Below, piece by piece: positions 1 to 9,679 of a stretch of DNA of 64,000 bases; the first letter of the stretch is position 1, and every line of letters begins with the position of its first letter. This DNA is from Paralithodes platypus (Eukaryota > Arthropoda > Malacostraca > Decapoda > Lithodidae). Where the stretch lies: contig CM064572.1 in NCBI GenBank assembly GCA_032716605.1, positions 44,478,703 to 44,542,702 on the forward strand, given 5' to 3'. A program made the position numbers and the translations under genes. The notes below the pieces were generated by a model. It had not been told where the DNA came from, did no database searches, and saw only the letters and a program-made list of their open reading frames with translations.

Positions 1-345
1 CCTTTAGAAGTCTTAGAATTAAACCTCCATTCAGTTTGACCTACGGCATCCCGAAAGTCCAATATACTGTCTGTGAGCTAAAAATCCTATTTTAGGGATC
101 TTTGTTGGTTGCGGCATCCCTTCAGCTAACATAGAGACTCTTGATAGGCAGTGTCTACTAAATTATAGTAGTGAAGTGACCGGCATCCAGGAGCTTCACT
201 TCTATTCGTTCAGTTACCAAAACTGTGGCCTGTTACAGGAACGTTGTTACCACTGGCATCCCAGTGATTAACATAGCTTCTGTTACTGGTATAAAGCTTT
301 CCTTAACTTAGAAAGAAGGGTCACGGCATCCCGCCCCTTCCATAC
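1..345. repeat. Degenerate ~70-bp tandem array with conserved GGCATCC
   Basis: The heptamer GGCATCC occurs at 45, 113, 182, 255 and 325, spaced 68, 69, 73 and 70 bp. The DNA between is strongly diverged; units 2 and 4 still share TAACATAG. Several heptamers sit between short inverted arms, for example AGTGAAG/CTTCACT around 182 and ACTGG/CCAGT around 255. A poly-C run follows at about 368-384. No ORF or known element was recognised. Confidence 0.55.
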
Positions 346-435
346 CACTCCACCTTCTTCCACCTCCGCCCCCCCCCCCCCCCTCCTCCGAAGTCGTCGG
401 GATAATGGAGGGTTCATTAGAGACAATACTATACA

Positions 436-753
436 TTAAGGGAAGATTTCGTTGGAATTTTGTTTTTCTTTTGGACGCTTTTTTCCCTTATGTTTAGCCC
501 CATTCCTATTACGATTTCCAGACGTTCACTCCATGAGTTTGGCGGTTTTAAGAACTTTTGTCCCATTTATGTCAATTTTAAGCCTTTCGTGCCCTTTAGA
601 AGTCGATTTTTTCCTGGCGAGCGATAACGAGCCTGCAATTTGAAAGGAACCATTCTAAAGAAAAATTAAAAAATGTATCGTGAATGGGGGTCTACGGGGT
701 GTAATTTTCAAGTTGATGGAGGTCTATGGAACAAACTAAAAACCTTCCCTTAA
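436..753 (+). mobile_element. MITE-A copy, TTAA-flanked
   Basis: The copy starts TTAAGGGAAGAT and ends CTTCCCTTAA, so both ends carry TTAA and an inverted repeat. Inside are the family landmarks: the TTTAGCCCCAT block, the GCGAGCGATA hairpin region near 617-640 and the TTGATGGAGGTCTA block near the 3' end. Non-coding and non-autonomous. Confidence 0.75.
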
Positions 754-901
754 TGATCCCGACAGAGCAGCGGCCATTTTTTGTTGGGGGGGGGGGGGGG
801 GGAGGGTCCATATTGTGTGTTAGTGGGGGGGGGGGGGTGTTAGAGAGAGAGAGAGAGTCAAAAAGGCATAATGCCCTCCTGCAGCTAAAGTGAAGTGAAC
901 A

Positions 902-1221
902 TTATGGGGAGATATGTCGCTTTTCAAGACTCCCTTCTCCCTCACATTTAGCCCTATTTGTTTGGCGATTTTAAGAATTTTCGTGCCATTTATGTCAATT
1001 GTAATTCCTTGAGTGGCATTAAGGTGTCTCTTCTTTTCTAGCGAGAGATAGCGAGCCAGTAATTAAGTGAACATTTTCCTACCGAAAAATGTACATACTT
1101 ATCTACAAACGAGGTCTAGGGGGCGTCTTTTTAAGTTTGTTGGAGGTCTAGCGAGGCAAATACAAAATAGCTATAGAGATAAATTAATTAACCGATCAAA
1201 ATATAAACCCTATCCCCTTAA
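902..1221 (+). mobile_element. MITE-A copy, TTAA-flanked
   Basis: It runs from TTATGGGGAGAT to ATCCCCTTAA, about 320 bp. The middle is diverged and lacks part of the first internal block. The GAGATAGCGAGCC hairpin region and the GAGGTCTAG block remain. Confidence 0.65.
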
Positions 1222-1310
1222 AGAATAAAATCATCTGGCGACACATTTAATCGCCTAACTCTGATGGGAGAAATATAAAGATCATAAGGTAAGTCAAACA
1301 AATGGACACA

Positions 1311-1535
1311 TTATTGTGGGGAGATCGGTTTTTTCTGGCCCCCCTTCTTCCTAATTTTTAGCCCCATTAGTTTTCAGATTTTACGACGTTCGTCCCATTA
1401 GTTTGCCGATTTTAAGACCTTTCACCCCATTTATTTTTAATACTAGGACCTATCGTGCCATTTAGGTGTCGGGTTTCTAATTTATGGAGGAACCGGGCTT
1501 CGGCTGAGACATTTTCTACCAAAAAAAAATATTAA
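1311..1535 (+). mobile_element. MITE-A fragment, 3' truncated
   Basis: It begins TGTGGGGAGATCGG and keeps the two tandem 'cccattagttt' blocks, then breaks off after the ACATTTTCTACC motif into an A-run and an (ATT)n tract at 1530-1560. Confidence 0.6.
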
Positions 1536-1637
1536 TTATTATTATTATTATTATTATTTTTTTCCTACCTGCTCGGTAATTTATTCGTCCCTACCAGACT
1601 CTAGCAGTCCCCCTGGTATCTGAAAGGGGTGTTTCCG

Positions 1638-1745
1638 GGTGGATGGGAATCGATAGCCTTGGCGGGCAACCCATCTAGGGGAATTAACCCTAAGCAAATT
1701 ACCGATGGGCTACACGTTAATCGGTGCCACTTGCCGGTGGCGATC
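1638..1745 (+). repeat. Dispersed fragment related to the unit at 61.8 kb
   Basis: The phrase GGGTGGATGGGAATCG followed by GGCAACCCATCTAGGGG recurs twice at 61.80-61.91 kb. There it lies in a SINE-like unit ending in (ATAG)n, so this is probably a 5' fragment of the same family. Confidence 0.45.
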
Positions 1746-1778
1746 TTTATGACAAATAACATAACAGATACCTCTATG

Positions 1779-2145
1779 TGAGGGGATGGGCGTATTTATT
1801 TGTTCATTATTATACATTTTTATCATTTTGTTTTAGTTTCCTCCCGAGACCTCCATCAAGCTTTTAAAAAATCACACCCCTAGACGTATAGATATATTTG
1901 TAAATTTTTCGATAGAAAAATGTCCCGGTCGAAGGCCGGTTCCTCTTAAATTACAGGCTCGCTATCGCCCGCTGGGAAAAACTCGACACCTAAATGACAC
2001 GAAAAATCATAACATTGACAAAGAAATGGGGCGAAAGCTGCTAAAATCGCCAAACTAATGGGCCGGCCGTCTTAAAATCTCAAAACTAATTGGGCTAAAC
2101 ACGAGAGAGAAACGGGTCCAGCAAAAACAACCATACTCACCTTAA
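1779..2145 (-). mobile_element. MITE-A copy, near full length
   Basis: It starts GAGGGGATGGGCG and ends CTCACCTTAA. All family landmarks are present in reverse order: CCTCCATCAAGC, GGTCGAAGGCCGG, GGCTCGCTATCGC, GACACCTAAATG. Confidence 0.75.
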
Positions 2146-2164
2146 GATACACTATTTCTCTCCA

Positions 2165-2225
2165 TGGCTTGTAGAAGATGGGAGATGTGGGATAGGTTAG
2201 TCTTGGTACAGGGCAGGTAACAGAC
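2165..2225 (+). repeat. Short dispersed repeat, three copies nearby
   Basis: The string GTAGAAGATGGGAGATGTGG followed by a TAGGTTAG and CAGGTAACAG segment recurs at 2690-2745 and 6570-6635, each beside a MITE-A or Jockey boundary. It may be unrepeated flank duplicated with its neighbours. Confidence 0.4.
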
Positions 2226-2339
2226 ATGCTTTAAGATACACTATTTCTATATATATACATGATTGTAGGAGTAGATATAGATAGGCGGTAGGTTTATAGT
2301 GCATAGGAACTCTATATACTTGTATACGGAAGGTGGTGG

Positions 2340-2634
2340 CTGTAGTTTTGCGATTTTTAGACATTTCACCACATTTCTGCCTATTCTGAGACCTTTAGGT
2401 ATCGATTTTTTCCTGGCGAGCGATGGTGAGCCTGTAATTTAGGAGGATCCGGCCATCGATCAAGACATTTTTCTACCGATAAATGTAAACATTTATATCG
2501 AAGGGGGGTCTTGGGGGTAGTATTTATATCGAAGGGGGGTCTTGGGGGTAGTATTTATATCGAAGGGGGGTCTTGGGGGTAGTATTTTAAAGCTTGAGGG
2601 GCCCATAGGAAGCAAACTAAAAATATATTGTTAA
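2340..2634 (+). mobile_element. MITE-A fragment with internal triplication
   Basis: The 5' end is missing. The GCGAGCGATGGTGAGCC region, the ACATTTTTCTACCG motif and the 3' end to TTAA at 2631-2634 are present. A fragment of the TTAACCC MITE (MITE-P) starts at the same TTAA and runs to about 2665. Confidence 0.6.
2491..2583. repeat. 31-bp tandem triplication
   Basis: Three consecutive near-exact 31-bp units begin at 2491, 2522 and 2553. Each holds TTATATCGAAGGGGGG and TCTTGGGGGTAG. This is a local expansion inside a MITE-A copy. Confidence 0.9.
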
Positions 2635-2749
2635 CCTCTTCTGTACCGGCGATGTCATTTAAGTTTTATATAAGGTAAGGGACTCTATACTTGTAGAAGG
2701 TGGGAGATGTGGTAGGTTAGTACAGGTAACAGGTAACAGGAGGTTATAG

Positions 2750-2935
2750 GCATGTGATAAAGAGTCGCTGGAACTCCTGTTTAATTTGCTTGGCCTCTCT
2801 TACTGATTTTCTTTGTGCCTCATTTACACTGAGAGCAATCCAGCTAGCTCTCACAAACACCTCCTCCTCCTATCCACTTCACTACACTAAACATGCACAC
2901 CACACTTCATTCCTCCACACCAAAATTAAAAAAAA
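2750..2935 (-). repeat. Dispersed repeat shared with 27.1 kb
   Basis: Read on the minus strand, the AGGAGGAGGTGTTTGT ... AAACAGGAGTTCCAGC stretch matches 27.12-27.24 kb on the plus strand. The two copies do not keep a common reading frame, so I treat it as non-coding repeat. Confidence 0.5.
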
Positions 2936-3063
2936 AAAAAAATTATGAATTGTAGCCCAGCCTCGGAGTCCCCAGGGGGGGGACCATAAATGCCCCCTCA
3001 CCCGACCGACCATCCCCTGACGACCCCACACAATTACCTGGACCTCGGCCTGTTACTCTTTCT

Positions 3064-3887
3064 ATTAATTTCTGCAACATTCGTGGACTTTCCTCTAACT
3101 TTCACTCTGTTGAGCACCATCTCTCCTCCTACAAACCTGATCTTCTCTTCCTCACCGAAACTCAGGTGTCTGTAGCAACTTCCAGCAACCCCTTCTCTGT
3201 ATCCTCCTACTTTCTCTATCCTAGTTTCAAAGCAAAGGCGGATGTTGTGCATATGTGCACAACAAACTCACTTGCTCTCGTGTTCCCGATTTCGACTCCT
3301 CTGAATTCTCAACTTTATGGCTCAAACTTTCCTGTCATTCTCTTACTAAATATTTCTGTGCTGTCTATCTTTTTCCCTAACTCTACCAACTTTCCCGAAT
3401 TCTTTGACTATCTAACTCTACAGTGGAACACATTCTATCCATTTCTCCTTTCTCAGGAATCTCCATCTTAGGAGATTTCAACGTTCACCACCACCATTGG
3501 CTCTCCTCTCACACTACTGATCCACCTGGTGAACAAGCCTACGTCTTTTCTATCCTAAATGACCTAGAGCAGTTAGTTCAGCAACCCACCCGTATCCCTG
3601 ATCGCATCGGAGATCGGCCCAACATTCTTGACTTGTTTCTAACTTCTAACCCTTCTTCTTATACTGTCGATCTTTTCTCTCCTCTGGGCTCCTCCGACCA
3701 TAAACTTATCTCTGTCACCTGTCCTATTTCTCCCGTACAGCCACCCGATCCTCCTAGCCGGCGGCGCTTGTGGCACTTTGGCGCTGCCGACTGGGAGGCT
3801 CTTCGGCAGTACTTCTTTGATTTCCCATGGAATGATTTCTGCTTCCATGGCCGACCCTCAGAGAGTGCTGACGCATTACCGAGGTAA
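3064..3887 (+). pseudogene. LINE endonuclease domain, frameshifted
   Basis: This part would nick target DNA for target-primed reverse transcription. Conserved pieces appear in order but in different frames: NIRGLSSNFHSVEHHLSSYK and PDLLFLTETQ at about 3075-3165, a C-A-Y-V segment near 3245 one frame over, then the [10 protein letters not shown] block at about 3470-3500 and [10 protein letters not shown] at about 3690-3720. The GDFN Asp/Asn and the SDH His match residues typical of exonuclease-endonuclease-phosphatase domains. At least three indels, near 3230, 3385 and 3425, break it, and the frame closes at 3887. It cannot give an intact protein as it stands. Confidence 0.8.
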
Positions 3888-4285
3888 TCCTATCGGGCAT
3901 GGAAGCATACATTCCATTCTCTTTCTCTCAGACTAATGCTAAAAATCTTGGTTTACTCACGCCTGTTCTACTGCTGTCCGCAATAAGGAGGAAGCATTCA
4001 AACGGTACCGACGCCTTAAAACTCAGACTCTCATTCTTCATATGTTTCTGCCCGGAATCAAGCCAAATCTGTTCTTCGACTTGCCAAACACTCTTTCATC
4101 AATAATACATGCACTGAACTATCCAACTCTAGCTCTTCCCAAGCTTTCTGGCATCTAGCCAAAAACCTCTCCAACAATTTATCTTCCTCGTCTTTCCCTC
4201 CCCTTTCCCACTCTGATGGCACAACCATCATTTCTTCCTCTGACAAGCTAAACTCTTCGCTCAAACTTTTGCTAGAAACTCCACC

Positions 4286-5896
4286 TTGGATGATTCCGGT
4301 GCTATTCCTCCCTCTCCGCCCTCCTCTCTCTTACTTATGCCTAATATCCTAATCTCTTCTAAAGATGTACTTTCTACCCTCTCTGGGCTTAACACTAATA
4401 AGGCGTATGGTCCGGACGGTGTTCCTCCTGTTGTTCTCAAAAACTGTGCTTCCGTGCTGACTCCCTGCCTAGGCAAACTCTTTCGTCTCTGTCTATCCTC
4501 TAACGTCTTCCCTTCATGCTGGAAGTTTGCTCACATTCAACCTGTCCCAAAGAAGGGTGACCGCTCTCAACCCTCCAACTATCGTCCAATTGCTCTTATC
4601 TCTTGTCTTTCTAAAGTTTTTGAAACTATTCTTGCTTCCAAATTTCTTAAGCATTTCTCTTCTCATAATCTGCTCTCAGATCTCCAGTATGGCTTCCTTA
4701 AGGGTCGCTCTACTGGTGATCTTCTTTCATATCTTACTAACTCTTGGTCATCCTCCTTTCGGGACTTCGGTGAGACTTTTTCTATTGCACTAGACATATC
4801 GAAAGCCTTCGATAGAGTCTGGCATAAATCTTTAATTTCTAAACTACCCTCCTTCGGTTTCTATCCCTCCATCTGTGCCTTTGTCTCTAATTTCCTTTCC
4901 GGCCGTTCCATAGCCGCGGTTGTGGACGGCCATTGTTCACTTCCTCACCCTATAAACTCCGGTGTTCCTCAGGGCTCTGTCCTATCTCCTATTCTCTTTC
5001 TAATTTTTATAAATTATCTCCTTAACTGTACCTTAATTCCCATCCATTCATACGCAGACGACTCAACCTTACACTACTCCATTAGTTTTTCAGAACGCCC
5101 CAGCCAGCAATCCCTCAACGACAAACGTAATGAAGCCATAGAACTCTTAAATTCTGATCTAAATACTATTTCCAATTGGGGCAGAGAAAACCTTGTTCAC
5201 TTTAATGCTTCCAAAACCCAATTTCTCCATCTATCTACCCGTCAGGATCTCCCAGCGGACTATCCCTTATTCTTCAACAATACAAAAATCAACCCTTCAT
5301 CTTCTCTCAATATTCTTGGTGTCTCTTTTTCTTCTGCTCTCATTTGGAAGGACCATATTACCAGTCTTGCTAAGGCAGCCTCCCAGAAGCTGGGTGTGCT
5401 CAACCACCTTAGGGGGTTCTTTTCCCTTGCACAGCTTCTTGCTCTGTACAGGGGCATAGTGCGTCCTTGTGTTGAGTATTGTTCACACGTGTGGGGAGGT
5501 TCCTCTCACACCGCTCTCCTAGACAAAGTTGAAAGGAAGGCCTTTCGTATCATTAACTCCCGTCCACTCACCAACTCTCTGCAATCTCTCTCTCTCCGCC
5601 GCAATGTTGCATCTCTCTCGCTATTCTATCGCTACTATAATAATCAGTGTTCCTCAGAGCTATCCCAGTGCATACCACCTCCTTTACGAAGGGCACGTGG
5701 TACCCGTCTTGCAACTCAATCCCACCCCTACTCTGTGCAACTCTCCAACCCAAGAGTGAAACGTTACTCTCAAACTTTCTTATACTCAACAGCTGAGCTC
5801 TGGAACTCTCTCCCAGAATCAGTCTTTCCCTCTTCCTATGACTTAAATTGCTTCAAACTCCGTGTGTCCAGGCATTTTGGCTCGAACGTCCCTTGA
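4286..5896 (+). CDS. Jockey-like reverse transcriptase, open segment (536 codons)
   Basis: RNA-dependent DNA polymerase part of the LINE; it is the C-terminal piece of a longer ORF, so the first Met is not a real start. In order: VPPVVLKN near residue 46, IQPVPKKGD near 84-92, SNYRPIALISCLSKV at 97-111, QYGFLKGRST at 134-143, ALDISKAFDRVWHK at 168-181 (catalytic Asp), GVPQGSVLSPILF at 226-238, SYADDSTLHYS at 255-265 (catalytic Asp pair), then a C-terminal WGGSSHTALLDKVERKAFR stretch and an ELWNSLPESVF end typical of LINE C-termini. All polymerase motifs look intact. The upstream endonuclease is broken, so the element is probably dead in cis although its RT reads through. Confidence 0.85.
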   Translation: MDDSGAIPPSPPSSLLLMPNILISSKDVLSTLSGLNTNKAYGPDGVPPVVLKNCASVLTPCLGKLFRLCLSSNVFPSCWKFAHIQPVPKKGDRSQPSNYRPIALISCLSKVFETILASKFLKHFSSHNLLSDLQYGFLKGRSTGDLLSYLTNSWSSSFRDFGETFSIALDISKAFDRVWHKSLISKLPSFGFYPSICAFVSNFLSGRSIAAVVDGHCSLPHPINSGVPQGSVLSPILFLIFINYLLNCTLIPIHSYADDSTLHYSISFSERPSQQSLNDKRNEAIELLNSDLNTISNWGRENLVHFNASKTQFLHLSTRQDLPADYPLFFNNTKINPSSSLNILGVSFSSALIWKDHITSLAKAASQKLGVLNHLRGFFSLAQLLALYRGIVRPCVEYCSHVWGGSSHTALLDKVERKAFRIINSRPLTNSLQSLSLRRNVASLSLFYRYYNNQCSSELSQCIPPPLRRARGTRLATQSHPYSVQLSNPRVKRYSQTFLYSTAELWNSLPESVFPSSYDLNCFKLRVSRHFGSNVP

Positions 5897-6026
5897 TTTT
5901 GGCCCTGTCACTCTTTCAACTATGGGGGAGGCACTCGCTATAGACAGTTATGCCTTTTGCCTCCCTCAATCACATAGAAAAAAAAAAAAAAAAAAAAAAA
6001 CAGACATAAGCTTGAAAGTGTGGTTC

Positions 6027-6319
6027 TGGGTATTTGTTGGTCTATTTATTTATTCATTCATATTTTTTGTTTAGTTTCCTCGCTAGACCTCCATCAAGCT
6101 TAAAAAAACATCCCCTAGACGCCCTTCAAGATAAATATGTTCATTTTTCGGCAGAACAATGTCCCCCAGGAAAAGATCGACACGAAAAGTCTCAAAATTG
6201 ACAACGAAATGGGGCGAAAGGTGTTCAAATCGCCAAACTAATGGGCCATGCGTCTTAAAATCTCAAAACTAATGGGACTAAACATGAGGGAGAAGGGGGT
6301 CCAGCAAAACGACCCATGG
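6027..6319 (-). mobile_element. MITE-A fragment beside the Jockey 3' end
   Basis: The family landmarks CCTCCATCAAGC, TTTTCGGCAGAA, TCTTAAAATCTCAAAACTAA and GGGGGTCCAGCAAAACGACC are present; the GCTCGCTATCGC hairpin block is deleted. The copy starts right after the LINE poly-A. Confidence 0.65.
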
Positions 6320-6344
6320 TAGGTACAGTAGATGTGTTACAAGG

Positions 6345-6559
6345 TACAGTTGCCCAAATAAGTGATGTCGCGGCACCAAGTATATTTCGATCAATAATTG
6401 GTATCAGCACCATCTAAGCATTAATTTCTCGTTTCGAGTGAGATATAAAAACATGTTCCTATCTGTACACACCCTATTCAACATCTGACAGACATTAATA
6501 CAGCATCCAGCGAGCAAAACGTAATGACAGCGGCGACACTACTTATTTGGCCAACTGTA
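6345..6559 (+). mobile_element. MITE-Q, 215 bp, TA-flanked
   Basis: It starts TACAGTTGCCCAAATAAGTG and ends CTTATTTGGCCAACTGTA, an inverted repeat of about 25 bp with TA at both ends. That matches Tc1/mariner-type target use (inference). A second copy at 8.15-9.65 kb is split by a LINE. Confidence 0.75.
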
Positions 6560-6804
6560 TAGTGACTCTACATACTTTTAGAAGGTGGGAGATGTGGTAG
6601 GTTAGGCTTGGTAGGGCGGGAGACAGGACAGGTAACAGAGAGAGTATTTGGGATGAGGGGACGGGGAAATAATAGTAGGCCTCCTGGTGTTCTCTGCGTG
6701 TGTGTGTTTGAGTCGTTGAATGTGTGGGTGTTTGTGTGTCTGTGGGGGTCTGTTTGTGTGTGGGTGTCTGTCTGTGTGTGTGTGTGTGGGCATGAAAAGA
6801 GAGA

Positions 6805-6945
6805 GAGATTTACATATATTTACATATATTTACATAGATACACTGACCACACAGACATTACGATCCCATCGAGGTGGTCAGGACTTAATTCTAATAGTGA
6901 CAGCTAACCTGAGAGTAGGGGACAGTGAAAGGAAAGGATTGCAAA

Positions 6946-6955
<10 letters not shown>
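6805..6955 (+). repeat. Dispersed repeat E next to a (GA)n tract
   Basis: The core CACAGACATTACGATCCCAT plus GAGGTGGTCAGGACTTAATT recurs at 19.95, 20.57 and 37.78 kb (+) and 31.1 and 56.0 kb (-). It is usually bounded on one side by 'tttacatagattta' and on the other by (GA)n. GGTCAGGATTCGATGC in the 37.8 kb copy resembles a pol III B box, so a SINE is possible but unproven. Confidence 0.5.
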
Positions 6956-6994
<39 letters not shown>

Positions 6995-7000
6995 GAGAGC
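6951..7000. repeat. (GA)n microsatellite
   Basis: About 24 GA units with one GATA interruption, directly downstream of repeat E. Confidence 0.95.
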
Positions 7001-7079
7001 GCAGAGGAAAGAGGATGAGAAAACCTGGAAAATACTGGAGCTTCAAGACACAAAATATGGGGATAATAAAGAGAAGGTG

Positions 7080-7437
7080 TTAAGGGGAGATGGGTCGTTA
7101 TTCTGGTCCCCCCTTCTTCCTCTTGTTTAACTCTATTAGTGTTTAGATTTTTAGAGGTTTGGTTCATTAGTTTGGCGATTTTAAGAACTTTCGCGCCATT
7201 TTTGTGTCACTATTAAGACTATATATAATTTAGGTGTCGATTTTGTCCTGGCGAGCGATAGCGAGCGTGTAATTTAAGAGGAACTTGCCTTCGGCCGGGA
7301 CATTGTTCTATCGAAAAATTTACAAATGTGTCTTGGACAGGTGTTTTATCTAAGCTTGATGGAAGTCTAGGGAGGAAACAAAAATGATAATAAAAAGATA
7401 CATAATTGAGGAAATAATTAAGCCCATCCCCCCTTAA
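7080..7437 (+). mobile_element. MITE-A, full-length reference copy
   Basis: It starts TTAAGGGGAGATGGGTCG and ends GCCCATCCCCCCTTAA, so the inverted ends read TTAAGGGGRGATGGGC and both carry TTAA. Length 358 bp. Internally it has CCTTCGGCCGG and GCGAGCGATAGCGAGC, both able to fold as short hairpins. No coding capacity. Confidence 0.85.
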
Positions 7438-7451
7438 TTATTCTCCCTTAC

Positions 7452-7672
7452 GGGGGGGGGGGAGGGCGTCGACCCCTGTAAACGACGGCTGCTGATGGAC
7501 CGTGTAGGGGGGGGGGGGGGGGGGGGTAGTGGGGGGGTGGGGGGGGATTTTTATGAGCGAAGGGATGGAGGGGGAACGTACGGGATGTGATGGAAATTGA
7601 GGAAAGATAGAAACACGGGCGACAGGAAATGGAGGGTTGCAAGTTAATATTAAAAGGGGGGGGGGGGGGGGT
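7452..7672. repeat. G-rich low-complexity DNA
   Basis: Runs of 8 to 22 G at 7452-7461, 7507-7526 and 7659-7670, with lesser runs between. Apparent proline-rich minus-strand ORFs here are products of these runs. Confidence 0.85.
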
Positions 7673-7673
7673 A

Positions 7674-8075
7674 TTAATTTGCTTGTTGATTTATTTAGTT
7701 TTTTTATTATTTTTCAGTTTCCTCCCTAGACCTGCATCAAGCTTAAGGGGACAATGGTTATTTGTTTAGATCTATTTGTGTATACTGTACATTCATTTAT
7801 TTATTAGTTTCCTCCCTAGACTTCCATCAAGCTTAACAACACCCGCTAGATAATTTTTTACATTTTCCGGTAGAAAAACGTCCTGGCCGACGGCCGGTTC
7901 CTCTTAACATTATAGGCTCGCTATCGCTAGCATGGAAAAACTTGACACCTAAATGGCACAAAAGGTCTTAAATTTGACAAAGGAAATGGGGCGGTTCGTG
8001 TTAAAATCGCCAAACACCGAATGTCTTAAAATCTCATAAGCAATGGGGCTAAACATGAGGGATAATCCGAGAAAT
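7674..8075 (-). mobile_element. MITE-A inserted into another MITE-A at TTAA
   Basis: A first MITE-A end (7674-7746) reads to CATCAAGCTTAA. At that TTAA a second copy begins (TTAAGGGGACAATGG) and continues through all reverse-order landmarks to about 8075. CCTCCCTAGAC therefore occurs twice, at 7720 and 7811. The nested pair supports TTAA as the target. Confidence 0.65.
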
Positions 8076-8173
8076 GAAGGACGATTGATTAGTGAGAAAA
8101 CAAAATTAACTAGAAATATGCATCACATATATAAAACCCCTCGTTACCATGTACAGTTGGCCTAATAAGTGAT

Positions 8174-9442
8174 CTATCTATCTATCTATATGGTCAGGCC
8201 CAATCCCCATTTTGGGGGTAACCGACTCAAGACAGAGCAAGAACAGGGAAAACACAAAAACAACATAAAACACAAATAAACAGATAAAAAGCACAACTCA
8301 CACACATCCCGGTCACCCAGGAGAAGACCCAGAGACCAGGGTCAAGGTCGCTCCAGCACTACCCGGCCCCTGACACCCGGAGAGGTTCCGATCTCGGCAG
8401 GCAGACATGCAGCGGAGCCAAAGCCACAAGCCCTCCCACCACACTTCCAGCGCACCCTTCATATTAATCGTCTCCCCCTGCCAGGCGCCTGATGGACTAT
8501 TATCTAGTCCAACTTGCGCCCGACCCCTTACTCCAAATGACCACGTGTTCACTCAACTATTCACAAGCATTCTCCATTCACTCCTGTCCTCCACCACTTC
8601 CCCTGCCTGATCTATAGTCATTCCTCTATCATCCAAAGCCTTTCTTACACAGTCTCTCCATCTCAATGGGGGTCTTCCTGCCCTTCTATCTCCCCTTGTA
8701 CCTGACTCACATATTCTCTTTGTAAGCCTTTCATCTCCCATTCGTTCAACATGACCATACCAGCTCAGCACCCTTCTGTCCACTATAGCTGACAAATGTT
8801 CCTGCTGCCCCACTCTCCTACGTATCTCTTCATTCCTCAATCTGTCTCTACGAGTAACTCCACACCTACTCCTCAAGCAGCTCATCTCCGTCACATCCAG
8901 CCCTCTTTTTTCCTTTTTCTTCAGAGCCCATGTCTCAGCCCCATACATCACTATTGGCACAACAATTCCTTGATACAGTGCACTTTTTACTTTCACTCAG
9001 AGATTTCTTGTCTTCCACATACTTCCCATTGCTCCGAAAACCTTCCTTCCTTCACACAATCTCTGTTTTACCTCCACTTCCATACCTCCACTCCTGCTTA
9101 TCGTTCCTCCTAGATATTTAAAACACTCTACTTGTTCCAATATTTCCCCATCCAGCCTCACATCTAGATTCACCCTATGCTCTCTCCTATTACACACCAT
9201 TACTTTACTTTTATTGACGTTCACCTTCAGTTTCCTCCTTCCACAAACCACACCAAACTCTTTGACTACCCGCTGCAGGTTCTCAATAGAATCCGCCACC
9301 AATGCTGTGTCATCAGCGAACAGCAACTGATTCAACTCCCAATCTCTACCATTCTTTCCTACTAAACTCAATCCTCTTCCCATAGTTCTCCTTTTCACCT
9401 CCCACCACACCATCCATAAACATATTAAACAGCCATGGTGAC
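8174..9442 (-). mobile_element. RTE-like LINE insertion, 5' truncated, 9-bp TSD
   Basis: The 1269-bp insertion is flanked by ATAAGTGAT at 8165-8173 and 9443-9451. Its 3' end, on the left because it lies on the minus strand, is a short hairpin (CCCCAAAATGGGG) followed by (TAGA)n, not poly-A. The other RTE-like copies at 18.6 and 24.4 kb end the same way. Confidence 0.85.
8553..9442 (-). pseudogene. RTE-like reverse transcriptase C-terminal half
   Basis: The C-terminal half of a LINE polymerase. From the minus-strand 5' side it has the catalytic LLFADDTALVADS motif, then LKVNVNKSKVM, ECFKYLGGTISRSG, MYGAETWALKK, SWYGHVERMGDERLTKRI and GRPPLRWRDCVRKAL, the usual end of RTE-type ORFs. The frame is open across about 297 codons except for one in-frame TGA at 8997-8999, in a place where a Ser codon would differ by a single base. 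The N-terminal endonuclease and finger regions are absent because of 5' truncation. The family assignment comes from the motifs and the microsatellite tail; the exact clade is uncertain. Confidence 0.8.
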
Positions 9443-9679
9443 ATAAGTGATGTCTCGGCAATAAGTATATTTTGTTCTATAATTTTATCAGCAATATCTA
9501 AACAGGTTTCTTCATTTCAAGTGAGATATACCAACATGTTCCTACACTTTCCCATCCTATTCAACATCTGGCAGACATAAATACAGCACAGAGCGAGCCA
9601 AACGTAATGACAGCTGAGACATGACTTATTAGGGCCAACGTACAGTACAAGTATAATGCTTGTAAACGGCCCTTCTTAC

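Larger units (their letters stand above)
2945..5999 (+). mobile_element. Jockey-like non-LTR retrotransposon with poly-A tail
   Basis: A LINE remnant of about 3 kb: apurinic-type endonuclease remains (3.06-3.89 kb), a linker with frameshifts, a 536-codon open RT segment and a short 3' UTR ending in an A-run at 5978-6000. The left limit is uncertain and no ORF1 was seen. The 3' 1.57 kb is almost identical to the insertion at 48.8-50.4 kb, and diverged fragments occur at 17.0, 18.0, 24.2, 40.4, 47.1 and 54.6 kb, so the family was active over a long time and recently. The class is judged from domain order, the poly-A tail and RT motifs. Confidence 0.85.
8152..9646 (+). mobile_element. MITE-Q interrupted by a LINE
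   Basis: The left end (TACAGTTGGCCTAATAAGTGAT, 8152-8173) and the right part (9443-9646, ending GACTTATTAGGGCCAAC) match the 6.35-6.56 kb copy. The segment between them is a LINE insertion. Confidence 0.8.

Noticed and set aside
1..345. CRISPR reading of the GGCATCC array
   Set aside because: The constant part is only 7-8 bases and there are no cas genes; a decayed tandem repeat is more likely.
3166..3471. 101-codon ORF as an independent small protein
   Set aside because: It is a frameshifted slice of the Jockey-like endonuclease region.
8796..9113. Plus-strand ORFs across the LINEs at 8.6-9.4 and 24.3-25.2 kb
   Set aside because: They are antisense shadows of the minus-strand RT.
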